Shown here piece after piece: positions 44,501-50,500 of a DNA stretch of 64,000 nt (the first letter of the stretch is position 1; the number at the start of each line of letters is the position of its first letter). The DNA is taken from NCBI GenBank assembly GCA_945878865.1, contig CAMCUD010000009.1, positions 1 to 64,000 on the forward strand, in the 5' to 3' direction. Below the pieces are notes generated by a model. That model was not told the DNA's origin and ran no database searches. It saw only the letters and a program-made list of their open reading frames with translations. This DNA is from Bifidobacterium breve (GTDB lineage: Bacteria; Actinomycetota; Thermoleophilia; Solirubrobacterales; Solirubrobacteraceae). The position numbers and the translations under genes are program-made.

Positions 44501-47500
44501 CGGCGATCGTCGCGTCGTCGAGCACCCCGGCGGTGTGGAAGACGGCGGTCAGCGGCCGCTCGGCGGGGACCTGCGCCAGCAGCTGCTCCACCTCGTCGCG
44601 CTCGCCCACGTCGCACGCGACGACCGTCGCCTCGCACCCGAGCTGCGCGAGCGCGTCGACAAGCTCGGCCGCGCCCTCGGCCGCCGGGCCGCGGCGGCTG
44701 GCCAGCAGCAGATGCCGCGCGCCATCGCGCTCGGCGAGGCGCCGCGCGAGCATCGCGCCCAGGCCGCCGGTGCCGCCGGTGATGAGGATCGTCCCGTCCG
44801 GGTCGAGCGGCTGCGGCACGCGCAGGACGAGCTTGCCGGTGTGCCGCGCCTCGCGCAGCGTCCGCAGCGCGTCAGGCGCGTCGCGGACGTCGCGGGTGCT
44901 GATCGGCGCGTGATGCAGCACCCCGCGATCGAACAGCTCCACGATCTCGGCGAGCATCTCGCCGATCCGCTCGGGCGTCGGGTCGGTGAGCAGGTCGAAC
45001 GCCTGGTAGCGCACGCCGGGGTGCGCGGCGGCGACCTCGTCGGGGTCGCGGATGTCCGTCTTGCCCATCTCGACGAACCGGCCGCCGCGCGGGAGCAGGT
45101 CGAGCGACGCGTCGACGAGCTCGCCGGCGAGCGAGTCGAGCACGACGTCCGCGCCCCGGCCGTCGGTTGCGGAAAGGAACGTCTCGCGGAACTCGCTCGT
45201 CCTGGAGCTCGCCCGGTGCGTCTCGTCGACGCCCAGTGCGGCGAGCGTCTCCCACTTGTCCGGGTGCGACGTCGCGTAGATCTCCGCGCCGAGGTGCCGC
45301 CCGAGCTGCAGCGCGGCGGTGCCGACGCCGCCGGTCGCGCTGTGGATGACGAGCGTCTCGCCGGTCTGCAGGTCGGCGAGGTCGACGAGCGCGTAGTACG
45401 CGGTGAGGAAGACGGCCGGGACCGAGGCGGCCTGGGCGTGCGTCCAGCCCTCCGGTGTGGGCACGACCAGCCGGCGGTCGGTGATCGCCTCCGGGCCGAA
45501 CGCGTTGGGGATGAGACCGAGGACGCGGTCGCCGGGCGCCAGGTCGGTGACGTCCTCACCGACATCGAGCACGACGCCGGAGCCCTCGAGGCCCAGCGTC
45601 GTCTCGTCGACGAGACCGAGTGCTCGGGCGACGTCGGCGAAGTTGATGCCGGCCGCGTGGACCGCCACGCGCACCTCGCCGGGGTCGAGCGGGCGCCCGA
45701 AGTCGGCGCGGGGTGCGAACTCGAGGCTCTCCAGCGTGCCGGGCGTCGTGATGCGCAGATGCCACGCGCGGTCGTCGACGCGCGGAGCGGCGGCGTCGGC
45801 GGTCGTCAGCCGCGGCACGCGCACGACACCGCCTCGCCCGGCGAGCACCGGCTCCTCCGCGGCGAGTCCGTCGAGCAGCGCGGCCCGGGGCGCGTCGCTG
45901 GCGTCGAGGTCGAGGAGGGTGAAGCGATCCGGGTTCTCCGTGTGCGCGCTGCGCAGCAGGCCGACGAGCGCGGCCTGCGCGACGTCCGGCGCCTCGCGGT
46001 GGTCGAGCGCGACCGCGCCCCGGGTGACCACCACCAGCCGCGCCGCCGCGAGCGCCTCGGACGCAAGGCACGCCTGGAGCAGCTCGAGCTCCCCGGCGAC
46101 CAGCTCATGGAGATCCGCGGCCGCGACCGGCGCGAGGACGACATCCGGCGCGGGCGCCCCGTCGGCAATCGCGGCCTCCAACGCGGCGAGGTCCGCGTGG
46201 CGCTCGGGCACGAGCCCCCCGAGCGGATCCTCGTCGCCGAGCACGGCGAGCCGCGGCACCGCGCGGTCGGCGGCGGCCGCGAGCTCCTCCCAGCGCACGG
46301 CGTACAGCCCGTCGGTCGTCTCGGCCCCGCCGCGCAGCTGGCGGCGGTCCAGCGGGCGCATGCCGAAGGCGTCGATCGTGAGGACCGGCGCGCCCGCGTC
46401 GTCGGCCACGACGATCCGCGTCTCGCCGCCCTCTGCGGTCAGTGCGGCACGCACCGCCGTCGCGCCCGGCGTGCGGAGCTCGACCCCGGTGAACGAGAAC
46501 GGCACGGGCATCCCGTCGCCGAGGTCGCGCGCCACGGCGGCCTGCAGGACGGCGTCCAGCAGCGCCGGATGCATCGCGAAGCCGTCGGTGGCGACGGCCT
46601 CAGGGAGCGCCGCCTCGGCGTGCACGACGCCACCTGCGCGCGTGACCGCGCGCAGGCCCTGGAACACCGGGCCGTATTCGTAGCCCGCGTCCGCGAGCCG
46701 GTCGTAGAGGTCCTCGCCGGCGAGGTCCTCGGCACCCGCGGGCGCTGACGGGAGCGCAGCGCTGACGCCGGCGGCCGCGCCCAGCGTCGCGGTCGCATGC
46801 TGCGTCCACGCGCCGGCGTCGCCCGCGCGCGAGTGGACCGCCAGCTCGCGCCGGCCGTCGGCGCCGGGTGCGCCCACCGTCACCTGCAGCGCCACCGCCG
46901 CGCCCTCGCCGAGCACGAGCGGCGCCTGCAGCGCGAGCTCCTCGATGCGCGGCGTGTCCGTCTGCCCCGCGGCGTGCAGCGCGAGGTCGAGGAACCCGGT
47001 CGCGGGCAGCAGCACCGTGCCGGCGACCGCGTGGTCGGCCAGCCACGGATGGCGGTCGAGCCCGAGCCGGCCCGTGTACAGCGTCCCGCCGTCAGGCAGC
47101 GGGATCGCCGCGTCGAGCAGCGGGTGCCCCGTGGCGGCCTGGCCGATCGCCGACGGGTCGCCCCCCCCTGCGGCGCGCGGCGCCAGCCAGTAGCGCTCGT
47201 GCTGGAAGGCGTACGTCGGCAGCGGCGCGCGCGGCGCGTCGCCCAGTAGCGGGCGCCAGTCGACCGGCAGGCCGGCGACGTGCGCCTCGGCCAGGCTGAG
47301 CAGGAACCGCCGCGGCCCGCCCTCGTCGCGGCGCAGGCTGCCGATCGCCGCGATGGTCTCCGGGTCGCGCCCGGCCTGTTCGAACGTCTCGAGCGTCTGG
47401 CTCGTCAGCACCGGGTGCGGGCCCAGCTCGACGACGGTGTCGAACCCTTCGTCGGCGAGCGCGCGCACCGCGGTGTCGTAGAGGACGGTCTGGCGCAGGT

Positions 47501-50500
47501 TCTCGTACCAGTAGTCCGCGTCCATCGCGGCGCCGTCGAGCCGCTTCCCGGTGACCGTCGAGTAGATCGGGACGGCACTTGCGCGCGGGGTCACCGAGGC
47601 GAACTGCGCGAGCAGCTCGTCGCGGACCGACTCGATCTGCGCGGAGTGCGCGGCGTAGTCGACGGGCAGGAGCTTCGCCCGCACGTCGTCGGCCTCGCAG
47701 CGGGCGATGAGGTCGTGCAGCCCGTCGAGCTCGCCGCTGACGACGACCGACGTCGGGCTGTTCACCGCCGCGAGCGACACCCGGCCGTCGTAGGGCGCGA
47801 CGAGCTCCGCCGCGCGCTCGGCGCTCGCGCCGACGGCGACCATCCCACCCTGGCCCGACAGCGTCCCGGTCAGCACCCGGCTGCGGCCGGCGACGACGAG
47901 CGCGGCGTCATCCAGCGACAGCGCGCCCGCGATGTGCGCGGCGGCGATCTCGCCCTGCGAGTGGCCGACGACGGCAGCCGGCGCCACGCCGTGCGCCTCC
48001 CACAGGCGGGCGAGCGACACCATCACGGCCCAGAGCGCGGGTTGCACCACGTCGACGCGCTCCAGGGTGGGCGCGTCGGGCGCCCCGCGCAGGACGTCCT
48101 CGAGCACCCAGTCGACGTGCGGCGCCAGCGCGGCCTGACACGCGCGCAGGTGCTCGGCGAAGACAGGCGACGCGTCGAGCAGCTCGACGGCCATGCCCTC
48201 CCACTGGCCGCCCTGGCCGGGGAAGACGAACGCGGGGCGGCGGCCCGGGCGCGCGACGCCGGCGATCACGTCGTCGGAGAACTCCCCGCGCGCGAGGCCT
48301 GCGAGCGCCGCGGTCGCCGATGCGAGGTCGTCGGCCACGGCGACGGCCCGGTGGCCGAGCTGGGCGCGGCCGAGTGCGAGGGACGCGGCGACCGCGTCCG
48401 CGTCGAGGTCCGGGTGCTCGGCGAGGTGGCTGGCGACCCGGTCGGCCTGCGCGGTGAGCGCGTCGGCGTTCGCGCCCGAGACGGCGAACGGGAGCGGCCC
48501 GGCCGGTGCCGTAGACCGCGCCGTCTCCAGCGCTGGCGCCTGCTCGAGCAGCACGTGCGCGTTCGTCCCCGACACGCCGAACGACGACACGCCCGCACGC
48601 CGCGTCCGCTCGCCCGCCGGCCACGGCGCCGGCTCGGTGAGCAGCTCCACCGCGCCGCTGTCCCAGTCGACGTGCGACGACGGCGCGTCGGCCCACAGCG
48701 TCGGCGGCAACGTCTCGTGGCGCAGCGCCTGCACCATCTTGATGACGCCGCCCACACCCGCTGCGGCCTGCGCGTGCCCGATGTTCGACTTCAGCGAGCC
48801 GAGCCGCAGCGGCGTCTCGCGATCCTGCCCGTACGCGGAGAGCAGGGCGGTCGCCTCGATCGGGTCGCCGAGCGTCGTGCCGGTGCCGTGCGCCTCGACG
48901 GCGTCGACCTCGTCCGGGGCGAGCCCGGCGTTGGCCAGCGCCGCGGCGATCACCCGCTCCTGCGAGCGGCCCGACGGCGCGGTCAGCCCGTTTGACGCGC
49001 CGTCCTGGTTGACCGCGCTGCCGCGAATGACCGCGAGCACCTCGTGGCCCTGCGCGAGCGCGACGGACAGCGGCGCGAGCGCGAGCACGCCGGCGCCCTC
49101 GCTCCAGCCGGTGCCGTTCGCGTCGTCGCCGAACGCCCGGCAGCGGCCGTCGGGCGACAGCCCGCGCTGGCGGGAGAACTCCACGAAGATGCCCGGCTGC
49201 GCCATGACCGCGGCGCCGCCCGCCAGCGCGAGGTCGCACTCGCCCGCGCGCAGCGCCTGACACGCGAGGTGCAGCGCGACAAGCGACGACGAGCACGCGG
49301 TGTCGACCGACACCGCAGGGCCCTCGAGCCCGAGGACGTAGGAGACCCGGCCCGAGGCGACGCTCGACTCGGTGCCCGTCAGCGCGTAGCCCGCGGACTT
49401 CTCGTCGGGCAGGTGCAGCTGCGGCCCGTAGTCCTGGCTCATCACGCCGGTGAAGACGCCCGTGCGCGAGCCGCGCAGCCCGAGGGGGTCGATGCCGGCC
49501 GTCTCCAGCGCCTCCCACGAGCACTCGAGCAGCAGGCGCTGCTGCGGATCCATCGCCAGGGCCTCGCGCGGGGAGATGCCGAACAGCTCCGGGTCGAACC
49601 GCGCGGCGTCGTAGAGGAAGCCGCCGCGGTCGACGTACGTCGTGCCGAGTCGCTCGCCGTCGGGATCGACGAGCCGGTCGAGGTCCCACCCGCGGTCGTC
49701 GGGGAACGGGCCGATCGCGTCACCGCCCGAGGCCACGAGCTCCCACAGCTCCTCAGGCGACCGCACGCCGCCCGGGTAGCGGCACGCCATGCCGATGATG
49801 GCGATCGGCTCGTCGGCCGCCACGCGCGACGGACCCGTGGCGGCACCCGCGCCCGCCGTGCCGGTGAGCTCGGCGACGACCCGCTCGGCGAGCGCCGCCG
49901 GGGTCGGGTGGTCGAACAGCGCGGTCGCCGGGATCCGCAGGCCGGTCAGCGCGTTGACGCGGTTGCGCAGCTCGACGATCCCCGGCGAGTCGAAGCCGAG
50001 CTCCTTGAACGACAGCCGCGCATCGACGTCCGCGGCCGACGCGTGGCCGAGCACGACGGCGACCTGGCCGACGACCGCGTCGAGGGCGGCCTGGTCGCGC
50101 TCGGAGGCCGTCAGCGTGCGGACCCGGGCGGCGAAGGAGTCGTCGGGCTCGGGCTCGTCGGGGGCGTCGGCCACCAGCACCGCGGCGCCCGGCGCAGCCG
50201 GTTCCACGTCGAGCCAGTAGGACCGTCGCTGGAACGCGTACGTCGGCAGCCGCACCCGTGCCCCCTCAGGCACGGCGGACGCCCAGTCGACGGTGCCGCC
50301 GCGCACCCACAGCTCCGCCATCGCGGCGGTGAAGCGCGCCGGCCCGCCCTGGTCGCGGCGCAGCGTCGCGAGTGCCGCGGCCTGGCCGGGCTCGCCGAGG
50401 ACGTGCTCGGCCGTGCTCTCGATCGGCACGCTGAGGACCGGGTGCGGGCCGACCTCGAGGAACGTGCGGTACCCGTCGCGCAGCAGCGCCTCCACCGCGG

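Noticed and set aside
37623-46748. A 3041-codon open frame antisense to the PKS gene
   Set aside because: It is rich in Arg, Gly, Val, Glu and His runs, lacks any domain pattern, and mirrors the PKS codon structure; long antisense ORFs are expected in GC-rich coding DNA.
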